In this document: positions 26,089 to 36,559 of the stretch, one piece after another
Numbering within the stretch: position 1 is the first letter of the stretch
Layout: each line of letters starts with the position of its first letter
Source: an uncultured Stenotrophomonas sp.
Lineage (GTDB): Bacteria; Pseudomonadota; Gammaproteobacteria; Xanthomonadales; Xanthomonadaceae
Assembly: GCA_913775725.1 (NCBI GenBank)
Contig: CAJYNG010000025.1
Location: forward strand, 103,653 to 167,652
Reading direction: 5' to 3'
Length of the DNA: 64,000 nucleotides
Translations under genes and position numbers: made by a program
The notes under the pieces: generated by a model
The model's input: the letters and a program-made list of their open reading frames with translations, nothing else
Told to the model about the DNA's origin: nothing
Databases searched by the model: none

Positions 26089-26856
26089 TCAACCCAACTG
26101 CACCCACGCCGGCGCATGGTCGCTCGGGCGTTCCCAGGTACGCGGTTCGCGGTCGATGCCCGAGGCCACCGCACTGCCCTTCAGCGCGTCGGAGACCAGG
26201 GTCAGGTCGATGCGCAGGCCCAGGTTGCGGCGGAAACCGGCGGCGCGGTAATCCCACCAGCTGAAGGTGCCCGCCTCGTCATTGTGCAGGCGAAAGCCAT
26301 CGTGCAGGCCCAGCTGCAGCAGCTTGTTCAATGCGCCGCGCTCGGCGGTGGAGGTCAGGATGTGGTTTTCGTTCCACACCTCCGGGTCGTGCACATCGCG
26401 CGCGTCCGGGGCGATGTTGAAGTCGCCCATCACGATCAGCTTCGGGTGCCGCTGCAGTTCTTCGGCGATCCAGGCATGCACCGCTTCCAGCCAGCGCAGC
26501 TTGTAGTCGTACTTGTCGGTGCCGATATCCTGGCCGTTGACCACGTACAGGTTGATCACCCGCAGGTCGCCGAAGGTGCCGGCGATGACGCGCTTCTGCT
26601 CGTCCTCGAAGCCGGGAATGCCGATCTGCACGTCCTGCGCCGGCTCACGCGACAGCAGCGCCACGCCGTTGTAGGTCTTCTGGCCGGCGAACACGCTGCG
26701 GTAGCCCGCGGCGATCAGCGCCGAATCGGGGAACTTGTGGTCCTCCAGCTTGGTTTCCTGGATACCGACGATGTCCGGGCCGAACTCCTTGAGCCACTGC
26801 TCCAGGTGCGGCAGGCGGACATTGAGCGAATTGACGTTCCACGAGGCGATCTTCAT
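26089..26856 (-). CDS. xth: Exodeoxyribonuclease III (AP endonuclease)
   Basis: Mg-dependent base-excision repair nuclease of 255 residues, MKIASWNVNSLNVRLPHLEQ. Family catalytic motifs are complete: IVGIQETKLED (Glu), VNGQDIGTDKYDYKLRW, MGDFNIAPDARDVHDP, LRIDLTLVS and the C-terminal RPSDHAPAWVQL (Asp-His). Single gene between a GlsB-like gene and an SMAG pair. Confidence 0.95.
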   Translation of the reverse strand: MKIASWNVNSLNVRLPHLEQWLKEFGPDIVGIQETKLEDHKFPDSALIAAGYRSVFAGQKTYNGVALLSREPAQDVQIGIPGFEDEQKRVIAGTFGDLRVINLYVVNGQDIGTDKYDYKLRWLEAVHAWIAEELQRHPKLIVMGDFNIAPDARDVHDPEVWNENHILTSTAERGALNKLLQLGLHDGFRLHNDEAGTFSWWDYRAAGFRRNLGLRIDLTLVSDALKGSAVASGIDREPRTWERPSDHAPAWVQLG

Positions 26857-26906
26857 GGGGGCATTCTACCCGGGTGGCCGGGATGGGGGTCGGCCCGGAT
26901 TCCCGT

Positions 26907-26981
26907 GTAGAGCCGAGCCCACGCTCGGCTGCATTGATCGGGCACCCAGCCAAGAGCAGCCGAGCGTGGGCTCGGCTCTAC
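26907..26981. repeat. SMAG pair, tail-to-tail
   Basis: A forward GTAG-headed gccgagc copy (26907-26932) and a reverse copy (26956-26981, ending CTAC) can fold together into a long hairpin. A partial GTAGAGCCACGCC copy follows near 27005. Confidence 0.85.
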
Positions 26982-27026
26982 AGAAGAATCGGGCCCTGAT
27001 TCAGTAGAGCCACGCCCTGCCTGGGT

Positions 27027-28436
27027 TCACCGCAGCAGCAACTTCAATAACCCCGCAATCTTCGAATATGGCGGCCGCAGCCGGTCGCTGGCGGCCCAGC
27101 GCGACTGCCACAGCACCGGCAGCCGCTTGCTCATGGCATCGAACCCGGCCCGGCCGTGGTACGCGCCCATGCCACTGGCCCCCACCCCGCCGAACGGCAG
27201 GCCATCGGCAGCGAAGTGCAGCAGCGTGTCATTCACCGTCACCCCCCCGGCCACCACCTGGCCGAGGATCCGCTCCACCGTCGCCGTGTCGTGGCTGAAG
27301 GGATACAGCGCCAGTGGCCGGTCACGGGACAGCACCTCGGCCAGCGCAGCATCCAGATCCGGGTAGGCCCGCACCGGCAGGATCGGCCCGAAGATCTCCT
27401 CGCACATCAGGTCCAGGTCGTCCGGCGGGTCCAGCACCACGGTCGGCACCAGCAGGCGCTCGCGGTCGGCGCGCGCGTCATCCACCTGCGCCAGCGGAAT
27501 CACCGGCACGCCGCGTTCGCGCGCCTGCGCCAGATAACCCTGCAGGCGCCGGTACTGGCCTTCGTTGATGATGCGCGTGTAGTCGTCGGCGCTGCTGAAA
27601 TCGCCGTAGCGCTGCTGCACCTGCTGCTGGAGTGCCTGCACGAACTCGCGCTGGCGGACGGTATCGATCAGCACGTAATCCGGCGCGATGCAGGTCTGGC
27701 CAGCGTTGAACCACTTGCCGGTGGCCAGCCGCGCGGCGGCTCTATCCAGCGGGAAATCGCGACAGACAATCGCCGGCGACTTGCCGCCCAGTTCCAGCGT
27801 GACCGGCACCAGATGCTCGGCGGCGGCGGCCATCACCTTGCGGCCAACGGCCGTCGAGCCGGTGAACAGCAGATGGTCCAGCGGCAGCGACGACACCGCT
27901 GCGGCCACATCCGCCCCGCCCTGCACCACCGCCACCCGATCGGGCGGGAACACACTGGCCAGCAGATCGGCCAGGAACGCACTGGTGCGCGGCGTGTGCT
28001 CAGACGGCTTCAGCAGCACGTGGTTGCCGGCGGCGATGGCGGTGGCCAGCGGCACCAGCGCCAGCGTGACCGGGTAGTTCCACGGTGAGATCACCCCGAC
28101 CACGCCCAGCGGCGTCGGCCGCAGCTGCGCGCGTGCCGGCCACAGCTTCCATCCGGCCGATACCCGCTGCGGCTTCGACCAGCGCCGCAGATGGCGGCGC
28201 AGGTGGTCAATGGCCGAGAGCACGCTCATGCCATCGGCCAGCTTCGATTCAACGTGGGCACGGTGGCCGAAGTCCACGGCGATGGCCTGGGCCATTTCGT
28301 CCAGACGCGGCTTCAGCGCCTCGCGCAGACGGCGCAGGTCGGCTTCGCGCTGGTCGAGCGAGGGACGCTGCGCCTGCCAGGTGCTGCGCAGGGTGTGCAG
28401 GATGGCGGGGAGGTCGGCTGGGGCGGTGGTGGTCAT
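27027..28436 (-). CDS. Coniferyl-aldehyde-dehydrogenase-like aldehyde dehydrogenase
   Basis: NAD(P)-dependent aldehyde dehydrogenase of 469 residues from MTTTAPADLPAILHTLRSTW. Catalytic motifs are VTLELGGKSPAIV (Glu), WFNAGQTCIAPDYVLI (Cys) and GVISPWNYPVTLAL. Overall layout, including the C-terminal KRLPVLWQSRWAASDRLRPP region, fits the coniferyl/medium-chain aldehyde group. The frame extends upstream to 28634 through a palindrome at 28482-28521, which is not coding. Substrate uncertain. Confidence 0.88.
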   Translation of the reverse strand: MTTTAPADLPAILHTLRSTWQAQRPSLDQREADLRRLREALKPRLDEMAQAIAVDFGHRAHVESKLADGMSVLSAIDHLRRHLRRWSKPQRVSAGWKLWPARAQLRPTPLGVVGVISPWNYPVTLALVPLATAIAAGNHVLLKPSEHTPRTSAFLADLLASVFPPDRVAVVQGGADVAAAVSSLPLDHLLFTGSTAVGRKVMAAAAEHLVPVTLELGGKSPAIVCRDFPLDRAAARLATGKWFNAGQTCIAPDYVLIDTVRQREFVQALQQQVQQRYGDFSSADDYTRIINEGQYRRLQGYLAQARERGVPVIPLAQVDDARADRERLLVPTVVLDPPDDLDLMCEEIFGPILPVRAYPDLDAALAEVLSRDRPLALYPFSHDTATVERILGQVVAGGVTVNDTLLHFAADGLPFGGVGASGMGAYHGRAGFDAMSKRLPVLWQSRWAASDRLRPPYSKIAGLLKLLLR

Positions 28437-28481
28437 GGGCCGACTATACGGCGTGCGACGCAGCACAACGGTCGTCTCGAT

Positions 28482-28521
28482 GGGGTCAGATCCCTTTCGC
28501 GCGCGAAAGGGATCTGACCCC
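28482..28521. repeat. Perfect 40-bp palindrome (GGGGTCAGATC family)
   Basis: The 20 bases 28482-28501 are followed directly by their exact reverse complement, 28502-28521 (GGGGTCAGATCCC...GGGATCTGACCCC). It lies 45 bp upstream of the aldehyde dehydrogenase start. Related hairpins are at 17524-17553 and 34096-34135. Confidence 0.9.
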
Positions 28522-28625
28522 GGGCGCGAGATGGCGTGTGGCTTCGGATGCTTTTCAACCACGATGACGGCATTGAGCGCTGTCTGTTCGCATCTGCGGA
28601 ATTTTGTGCCGCGCGTTGCGCGGTC

Positions 28626-28647
28626 GCCGAGCATGGCTCGGCGCTAC
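28626..28647. repeat. SMAG-like hairpin, reverse
   Basis: cgccgagc-atg-gctcggcg stem followed by CTAC, between the aldehyde dehydrogenase promoter region and the transporter terminator. Confidence 0.6.
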
Positions 28648-28655
28648 GGGGAAAC

Positions 28656-28684
28656 GAAAAGGCCGTGGTCTGCACCACGGCCTC
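28656..28684 (-). terminator. Rho-independent terminator of the MHS transporter gene
   Basis: Read on the minus strand, AGGCCGTGGT and ACCACGGCCT pair around a short GCAG loop and run into TTTTC. It starts 24 bp beyond the transporter stop codon. Confidence 0.8.
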
Positions 28685-28708
28685 TCCTTCATCCGATGAA
28701 CATCATTC

Positions 28709-30370
28709 TTACTTGGTGATATCCACGTCCTTGGTTTCGCGCAGGAACAGGCCACCGATCACCACCGACATCAGCGCGATGATGATGGGGTACCACAGGC
28801 CGTAGTAAAGGTTGCCGGTACCGGCCACCAGCGCGAACGAGATCGCCGGCAGGAAGCCACCGAACCAGCCGTTGCCGATGTGGTATGGCAGCGACATCGA
28901 GGTGTAGCGGATGCGGGTCGGGAACAGTTCGACCAGGTAGGCGGCGATCGGGCCGTAGACCATGGTCACGTACAGCACCAGCAGCCACAGCATGAAGATA
29001 GTGCCGGCGATGTTGATGCGGGCACCATCCGCCTTGGCCGGATAGCCGGCGGTGGTCAGGGCGGTCTTCAGTTCCGCACCGAACGCATCGGCCTTGGCCT
29101 TGCCGTCTTCCTTGGTCAGGCCGGCGGCCTCATACGAGGTGACGCTGGCGCTGCCCACGTTCACCATCGCCAGCGAACCGGCGGCGGCGGGCTGCACGTC
29201 GTACGGCACACCGGCCTTGGTCAGCGCGGCGGTGGCCACGTCGCAGGAGCTGGTGAACTTGCGCAGGCCAACCGGATCGAACTGGAACGAGCAGGTGTTC
29301 GGATCGGCCACGACCAGGGCCGGCGAGCTGCTGCGGGCTTCTTCGATGGCCGGGTTGGCGAAGTGGGTCAGGCCCTTGAAGATCGGGATGTAGGTGACGG
29401 CCGCCAGCAGGCAGCCGGCCAGGATGATCTTCTTGCGGCCGATGCGGTCGGACAGCCAGCCGAAGAAGATGAAGAACGGCACGCCCAGCGCCAGCGCGGC
29501 CGCGATCAGCAGGTAGGAGGTGGTGGCATCGACCTTCAGCATGCTGCTGAGGAAGAACAGCGCGTAGAACTGGCCGCCGTACCAGACCACGGCCTGGCCG
29601 GCTGCAGCGCCGAGCAGGACCAGCAGCATCAGCTTCAGGTTGCCGCCCTTCAGGCTGTCACGGAACGGCGTCTTGGAACCCTTGCCCTCGGACTTCATCT
29701 GCTGGAACAGCGGCGATTCGCTCAGCTGCAGACGGATCCACACGGACACGCCCAGCAACAGGATCGAGACCAGGAACGGGATGCGCCAGCCCCAGGCTTC
29801 GAAGGCTTCGTTGCCGAGGAAGTAGCGGCAGGCCAGGATGATCAGCAGCGACATGAACAGGCCGAGCGTGGCGGTGCACTGGATGAAGCTGGTGTACAGG
29901 CCGCGCTTGTCATCCGGCGCATGCTCGGCCACGTAAGTGGCGGCACCGCCGTACTCGCCGCCCATCGCCAGGCCCTGGGCCAGGCGCAGGATGATCAGGA
30001 TCACCGGTGCGGCGAAACCGATCGAAGCGTAGTTGGGCAGCACGCCGACCAGGAAGGTCGAGATGCCCATGATCAGGATGGTGACCAGGAAGGTGTACTT
30101 GCGGCCGATGCGGTCGCCGAGGCTGCCGAAGAAGGCCGCGCCGAACGGACGCACGAAGAAGCCGGCGGCAAACGCCAGCAGGGCGAAGATCATGCCCGTG
30201 GTTTCATTGACGCCACTGAAGAACTGCTTGGCGATGATGGCGGCGAGCGAGCCGTACAGGAAGAAGTCATACCACTCGAACACCGTGCCGAGGCTCGATG
30301 CGAAGATGACCTTCTTGTGGCCCTGGGTCAGGGTGCCCGCTTTGTGTGCGGCGCTGGGTGTACTGGACAT
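28709..30370 (-). CDS. MHS-family (metabolite:H+ symporter) MFS transporter with large loop insert
   Basis: Inner-membrane 12-TM carrier of 553 residues from MSSTPSAAHKAGTLTQGHKK. MFS/MHS signatures: FEWYDFFLYGSLA in TM1, GDRIGRK between TM2 and TM3, GLAMGGEYGGAATYVAEHAP in TM4-5 and LSDRIGRKK in the second half. Family members carry organic acids such as alpha-ketoglutarate, citrate or shikimate. A hydrophilic insert of about 120 residues (335-455, with Cys360 and Cys376) breaks the second half; ordinary MHS carriers of about 430 residues lack it. The gene is downstream of a DcaP-like porin on the same strand, 98 bp away, so both may serve carboxylate uptake. Confidence 0.85.
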   Translation of the reverse strand: MSSTPSAAHKAGTLTQGHKKVIFASSLGTVFEWYDFFLYGSLAAIIAKQFFSGVNETTGMIFALLAFAAGFFVRPFGAAFFGSLGDRIGRKYTFLVTILIMGISTFLVGVLPNYASIGFAAPVILIILRLAQGLAMGGEYGGAATYVAEHAPDDKRGLYTSFIQCTATLGLFMSLLIILACRYFLGNEAFEAWGWRIPFLVSILLLGVSVWIRLQLSESPLFQQMKSEGKGSKTPFRDSLKGGNLKLMLLVLLGAAAGQAVVWYGGQFYALFFLSSMLKVDATTSYLLIAAALALGVPFFIFFGWLSDRIGRKKIILAGCLLAAVTYIPIFKGLTHFANPAIEEARSSSPALVVADPNTCSFQFDPVGLRKFTSSCDVATAALTKAGVPYDVQPAAAGSLAMVNVGSASVTSYEAAGLTKEDGKAKADAFGAELKTALTTAGYPAKADGARINIAGTIFMLWLLVLYVTMVYGPIAAYLVELFPTRIRYTSMSLPYHIGNGWFGGFLPAISFALVAGTGNLYYGLWYPIIIALMSVVIGGLFLRETKDVDITK

Positions 30371-30386
30371 GGGACGCTTTCCCTCT

Positions 30387-30467
30387 GTAGGTGCCGACCT
30401 TGGTCGGTGTGTGCCGACCGTTGGTCGGCACACAATCTCTGTAGGTGCCGACCTTGGTCGGCACTCC
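30387..30467. repeat. Three SMAG-like hairpins (gtgccgacc subfamily)
   Basis: GTAGGTGCCGACCTTGGTCGG (30387-30410), a tgccgaccgttggtcggca stem (30411-30432) and a second GTAG copy (30441-30466) fill the gap between the porin and the transporter. Confidence 0.8.
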
Positions 30468-30468
30468 T

Positions 30469-31896
30469 TTAGAAGCTGTATTTCGTGGTGAACTGCAATC
30501 GGGTGATGTCACCCTTGTTGCCGTTCTCCACTTCGCGACGGCCGTACATCAGCTCGGCGCCGATATCGACCTTGGGCAGCGGCGAATAGAAGATGTTGCC
30601 GCGGATGCTCTGCACGCTCTTGGTCACCAGCGGGCCGAGGATGCTGTCGTTGTCGTAGTCGCTGCGCGCGTAGATCAGGTTGGTGCGCAGCTTCGACGAG
30701 AACGCATGCCGCCAGCCCACGTAGCCGGCAAGCACGCCGGTCGGGTTGAGCTCGTCGCGGGCCACGTCGTAGGCACTGTCGGCGGTGATGCCCAGGCCGA
30801 TGTAGCGGGCGATGCCTTCGCCGCCGGTCAGCTGGTAGTGCAGCGAATCGCTGTCGCCCATCACCCACTTGCCGCCCAGGGTCAGGCCGCCGGCCACCTT
30901 GTCAGCCTTGGCGCCGGTGGCCTGGTTGTCGACCTTCAGCTGACGGACGATGCCGCCGACACCGAAGGTGCCCCAGTCGCCCTTCCAGCCATAGCGCATG
31001 GTCAGATCGGGCAGGCTGCCACGGTCGGAGTTGGCGCTGGCGTTGGTCCATGCCCCGGTGACCGGGTTGCGGGTACCGGTGAGGGTGGTGGTTTCCGGGT
31101 TTTCCAGCGCAACGCTGAAGCCGCCCTGGGTGTAGCGCACCTGGGCCTGGCGCACGAAGATCACGCCATCGGTGGGGCCGACGAAGTCGACCGCTTCGGG
31201 CAGTGCGGCCGCGTCCATGAAGTTGGACCAGGTCTGGCCGGCCATCCAGTTGTTCCAGTACATGTAGGCGTGGCGCAGGGTCACACCGTAGGTATTGGTG
31301 GCGGTCTGGTTGCCCAGCGAATTGCCGAAGAAGTCCATCTCGAAGAACGCGCCGGCCTTGTTGCCCGACTCACTGACGTTGTCGATGCCCAGGTTGAAGC
31401 GCGAGAACTTGGCGTGGGCGTTGAGGTCGGTACCCGAACGCTTGCCGCTGCCGCCGGCGCCTTCCACCGGGGTCTGGCCCGGCAGGTACAGCGAGCGGCC
31501 GGTGGCGTCGTCGGCCAGCTGGCCATCGCTGGTCTGGGTAGCCAGGAAGTCGGCCTTGATGAAGCCGCCGATCTTGACCGTGGTGCCCGGCGCGGCGCCC
31601 GGGGTGATGGTGGTGACCTGGATCGGCTGCTTGCCCGCCGGCACCGAGGCGACCGGCTTCTGCTCGGCCTGCACCGTTCGGACTTCGGTCACCGCCTGCT
31701 GGGTCTGGCTGATCTGGGTCTGTTGTTGTTGCTGCGAAGACAGCAGCAGCTGGACCTGGCGTTCCAGTTCGGCAACGCGTGCTTCCAGCGCTTTCTCTTT
31801 GGCGGTCTCTGCGAACGCCATGCCCGGTGCGACCAGGGCGACCAACAGGCAGGCCGCCAAAGGTTTGCGCACGGCTTTCAACGTACGGTGGCTCAT
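30469..31896 (-). CDS. DcaP-like trimeric outer membrane porin
   Basis: Outer-membrane protein of 475 residues from MSHRTLKAVRKPLAACLLVA. It has a signal peptide ending AFA, then a coiled-coil leader typical of DcaP (LEARVAELERQVQLLLSSQQ, with a Gln run) and a beta-barrel starting VKIGGFIKADFLA and ending with Phe (TTKYSF). DcaP porins of Acinetobacter pass dicarboxylates. Followed by an MHS transporter on the same strand and divergent from acs, consistent with carboxylate use. Confidence 0.85.
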   Translation of the reverse strand: MSHRTLKAVRKPLAACLLVALVAPGMAFAETAKEKALEARVAELERQVQLLLSSQQQQQTQISQTQQAVTEVRTVQAEQKPVASVPAGKQPIQVTTITPGAAPGTTVKIGGFIKADFLATQTSDGQLADDATGRSLYLPGQTPVEGAGGSGKRSGTDLNAHAKFSRFNLGIDNVSESGNKAGAFFEMDFFGNSLGNQTATNTYGVTLRHAYMYWNNWMAGQTWSNFMDAAALPEAVDFVGPTDGVIFVRQAQVRYTQGGFSVALENPETTTLTGTRNPVTGAWTNASANSDRGSLPDLTMRYGWKGDWGTFGVGGIVRQLKVDNQATGAKADKVAGGLTLGGKWVMGDSDSLHYQLTGGEGIARYIGLGITADSAYDVARDELNPTGVLAGYVGWRHAFSSKLRTNLIYARSDYDNDSILGPLVTKSVQSIRGNIFYSPLPKVDIGAELMYGRREVENGNKGDITRLQFTTKYSF

Positions 31897-32141
31897 GTTG
31901 CCCTCTCTCCCAAGTGGCAAGGTGATGCCGCGCGTGGGGCACGGTCGAGCCGAGACTGCGGGGCGTTCACGCACAGCGGCTATTGGCCATTGGTCGAACC
32001 CGGCCCTGCTGGGCGCTCACTTTCGACCATGGTCTAACCAAGGTGGTGACGCGGCCGGGGGTGGATGGGGCAAACTGAGGGGGATCGGTCGCTGCGATGC
32101 TGCGACCGCACATACAAAGTCAACGTGCAAGTGAGGGTGCC
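31897..32141. promoter_or_regulatory. Divergent control region of the porin and acs
   Basis: This 245-bp gap separates the start codons of the porin (minus) and acs (plus), so both promoters must lie here. No sure sigma-70 or sigma-54 box was recognised. Acs is a known CrbR target in other Gammaproteobacteria, so a CrbR site is expected but not identified. Confidence 0.5.
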
Positions 32142-34085
<1,944 letters not shown>

Positions 34086-34095
34086 CGTACGACCC

Positions 34096-34135
34096 GGGGT
34101 CGGATCCCTTTCCGCAGGGAAAGGGCTCCGACCCC
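34096..34135. repeat. 40-nt hairpin of the GGGGTCGGATC family
   Basis: Arms GGGGTCGGATCCCTTTC and GAAAGGGCTCCGACCCC pair with a single mismatch around a CGCAGG loop, between acs and crbR. Placement suggests a partial terminator or an mRNA-stabilising hairpin. Confidence 0.85.
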
Positions 34136-34165
34136 ATCTGTTTTCCCCCACGGTTCCCCCCGACC

Positions 34166-34831
34166 ATGACCACCCTCCTGATTGCCGATGACCACCCGCT
34201 GTTCCGCGAAGCCCTGCGCGGGGCCGTGCAGCGGGTCATCCCCGGCGTGCAGCTGTTCGAGGCCGACAGCGTGGAAGCGCTGTATGCACTGGCCGACCAG
34301 CACAACGACGCCGACCTGGTCCTGATGGACCTCAACATGCCTGGCGCACAGGGTTTCAACGCGCTGGTGCACATGCGCTCGCTGCATCCGCACCTGCCGG
34401 TGGTGGTGGTGTCCGCGCGCGAGGAAGCCACGGTGATGCGCCGCGCGCTCGACCACGGCGCGCTGGGCTTCATTCCGAAGTCTGCGGATTCGGACACCAT
34501 CGGCCACGCACTGGGCACCATCCTCGATGGCGAGACCTGGGCGCCGCCGGAAGCGCACAATGTGCCGCCGACCGAGCGCGAGGAACGCGAGGTCGGCCAG
34601 CGTCTGCGCGAACTGACCCCGCAGCAGTTCCGCGTGCTGCAGATGCTGGGCGCAGGCCGCTTGAACAAGCAGATCGCCTACGACCTCAACGTCTCCGAAG
34701 CGACGATCAAGGCCCACGTCACCGCCATCCTGCGCAAGCTGGGCGTGACCAACCGCACCCAGGCCGTGCTGATGGCGGGCAAGCTGGCCATCGACGACGA
34801 CGCCATCGTGCTGCCGCCGGAAGAAGACTGA
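34166..34831 (+). CDS. crbR: LuxR-family response regulator, CrbR-like
   Basis: Two-component regulator of 221 residues, MTTLLIADDHPLFREALRGA. The receiver domain has the acidic pair ADD and the phosphorylation site Asp55 (LVLMDLNMPG); a LuxR-type helix-turn-helix follows (LTPQQFRVLQMLGAGRLNKQ, then IAYDLNVSEATIKAHVTAIL). It lies 80 bp after acs. In Vibrio and Pseudomonas the regulator CrbR (MxtR/ErdR system) activates acs under an SSS-type sensor kinase, which is encoded here at 36560-40018. The name rests on this gene order and domain match. Confidence 0.85.
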   Translation: MTTLLIADDHPLFREALRGAVQRVIPGVQLFEADSVEALYALADQHNDADLVLMDLNMPGAQGFNALVHMRSLHPHLPVVVVSAREEATVMRRALDHGALGFIPKSADSDTIGHALGTILDGETWAPPEAHNVPPTEREEREVGQRLRELTPQQFRVLQMLGAGRLNKQIAYDLNVSEATIKAHVTAILRKLGVTNRTQAVLMAGKLAIDDDAIVLPPEED

Positions 34832-34845
34832 TTGTGACCGACTAT

Positions 34846-34915
34846 GGAGCCGAGCATGGGCTCGGCTCTACAGCGGCATCATGAAGTCTGTAGAGCCGAG
34901 CCCATGCTCGGCTGC
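34846..34915. repeat. SMAG pair left of the RAYT gene, head-to-head
   Basis: A reverse gagccgagc copy ending CTAC (34846-34871) and a forward GTAG copy (34890-34915) flank the 3' side of the transposase gene. Confidence 0.9.
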
Positions 34916-34934
34916 TCTTCGCCTCAATACCCGA

Positions 34935-35390
34935 TCACGCCTCAAGCGGCCATCGACTCCAAGCATAGGGGTACTCCCCGATGCGGGTAGCCAGCCCGGC
35001 ACGCACGGGATTGGCCACGATGTACACCGCCTGCGTGCGCAGGCATTCATCACTGCGCAACGCATGGTCGTAGTACCCCGGCTGCCAGATCGGCGCGTTC
35101 GCATCAACGCGCGTGGCGACGGATCTTCCACTCTTGGACTTCAGGATCTGCATGCAGCCGGCAAGCGTCCCGGCACGCAACTCGATCAACCAATGCAGAT
35201 GATCCGGCATGACCACCCAGGCCAGGGAGAAGGTACGACCGGTCCGCTCGACCGTGCGCAACGCTTCGATCAGAAGATCGACGTTGACCTTGTCACTGAA
35301 CCAGGGGCGACGCGCATGCGTCACCGTGGTGATCGCGTAGACGATGCCGGTCTGCGACCAGCGGCCAATACGGAGTGCGGGGCTGGACAT
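34935..35390 (-). CDS. REP-associated tyrosine transposase (RAYT)
   Basis: Y1-type single-strand transposase of 151 residues (MSSPALRIGRWSQTGIVYAI). The HUH motif is MPDHLHWLIEL with His64 and His66, and the catalytic tyrosine is in PGYYDHALR (Tyr106 or 107). RAYT proteins are single-copy, domesticated relatives of IS200/IS605 transposases that process and spread REP hairpins. SMAG hairpins frame the gene on both sides (34846-34915 and 35465-35546), so it is the probable enzyme for SMAG mobilisation. Only one copy is in this window. Confidence 0.92.
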   Translation of the reverse strand: MSSPALRIGRWSQTGIVYAITTVTHARRPWFSDKVNVDLLIEALRTVERTGRTFSLAWVVMPDHLHWLIELRAGTLAGCMQILKSKSGRSVATRVDANAPIWQPGYYDHALRSDECLRTQAVYIVANPVRAGLATRIGEYPYAWSRWPLEA

Positions 35391-35464
35391 GCCCGAAGAC
35401 TATGCTTCGACCGACAGGCTCTCCATCGGGGCAACACTACAAGTCCCGTCAGCCGTTTCCCCGC

Positions 35465-35546
35465 TGTAGAGCCGAGCCCATGCTCGGCTGCGTTTCGCCT
35501 GAGAACCGCGCTACGCGCGTGAGCCGAGCATGGGCTCGGCTCTACA
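35465..35546. repeat. SMAG pair right of the RAYT gene, tail-to-tail
   Basis: A forward GTAG copy (35465-35490) and a reverse copy ending CTAC (35521-35546). Both share the gccgagccc/tgggctcggc core with the left pair. Confidence 0.9.
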
Positions 35547-35556
35547 GTCCTGCGTG

Positions 35557-36132
35557 TTAAGCCACGCCGTGCAGGTGCTCGTACAGGATCGTCGCGCCGA
35601 TGATCACCAGGATCACGCCGCCGATGATCTCGGCACGCTTGCCCACCATGCTGCCCAGCACGCGGCCGAGCATGATGCCGACGGTGACCATGGTCAGCGT
35701 GCACAGGCCGATGACCGCGGCCATCACGCCGATATGCACGTCCATGAAGGCCAGGCCGATACCCACCGCCATCGCATCGATGCTGGTGGCGAAACCGGTC
35801 AGCGCCAGCTTCCAGAAGCCGTGGTGCTGCGAGGGGTCTTCGTCTTCCTCGGCACTGTCCGGACGCAGGCCGTTGTAGATCATGTGGATGCCCAGCGCGC
35901 CGAGCAGACCGAAAGCGATCCAGTGGTCGAAGGCTTCGACGTACTGCAGCGCGGCGCGGCCGAGCAGCCAGCCGATGATGGGCGTGATCGCCTCGATGAC
36001 GCCGAAGATGATGCCGGCACGCAGTGCATCGCGGAACACCGGCTTGCGCATGGCCGCACCCTTGCCGATCGCCGCGGCGAAGGCATCGGTGGACATGGCA
36101 AAGCCGATCAGGAGGATCGAAATGGGGGACAT
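35557..36132 (-). CDS. mntP: Manganese efflux pump MntP
   Basis: Inner-membrane protein of 191 residues from [20 protein letters not shown], with six predicted helices in two repeats. Each repeat holds the acidic metal motif: [11 protein letters not shown] in TM1 and [13 protein letters not shown] in TM4. It exports Mn2+. The leader at 36208-36313 is a manganese-sensing yybP-ykoY riboswitch, which fits the assignment. An upstream in-frame ATG at 36222 lies inside the riboswitch region and is rejected. Confidence 0.93.
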   Translation of the reverse strand: MSPISILLIGFAMSTDAFAAAIGKGAAMRKPVFRDALRAGIIFGVIEAITPIIGWLLGRAALQYVEAFDHWIAFGLLGALGIHMIYNGLRPDSAEEDEDPSQHHGFWKLALTGFATSIDAMAVGIGLAFMDVHIGVMAAVIGLCTLTMVTVGIMLGRVLGSMVGKRAEIIGGVILVIIGATILYEHLHGVA

Positions 36133-36207
36133 GGGCGGCTGCTGAGGTCGGGCTAGGACGGACGCACGGCCTGCGCTCGCGCCCAACCTGACGTTGCGCG
36201 CGCGGGC

Positions 36208-36313
36208 CGCTGGTCTCGCCAACCATCATGGTTGTCCACGCCACGGCGCACTGGCCGAGTATGTTGACGTGGACGATTCCTGCGAAGGAATCCGGCTACT
36301 CCCCAAGGGGACG
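36208..36313 (-). ncRNA. yybP-ykoY manganese riboswitch
   Basis: Read on the minus strand, the two conserved internal loops of this class are present in order: GGGGAGTAGCC, then CAACATACTCGGCC, then GGCGAGACC, about 75 nt upstream of the mntP start. Stems close the three blocks (for example GGATTCC/GGAATC). The class binds Mn2+ and switches on MntP-type exporters. The end points are approximate. Confidence 0.92.
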
Positions 36314-36414
36314 CGAAGCTTAGCATCGCGATTCGCGCGTGGCGCATTTCCAGCGAAACGCGCAGGCAGGGCTGGTTTGTATAGCGATGGCTATATCAGC
36401 ACCGGGCTGCGCGC

Positions 36415-36552
36415 GGAGCCGAGCATGGGCTCGGCTCTACAGGGGTTCGCGCAACCGGATTTTGTAGAGCCGAGCCGGCGCTCGGCTGCTTTTCGGCCCG
36501 ACCACGGAGACCCGCGCTCCACGCGGAGCCGAGCATGGGCTCGGCTCTACAG
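36415..36552. repeat. Three SMAG hairpins
   Basis: Copies at 36415-36440 (reverse), 36463-36488 (forward) and 36526-36550 (reverse) lie between the mntP riboswitch and the 3' end of crbS. Confidence 0.88.
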
Positions 36553-36559
36553 TTACCCA

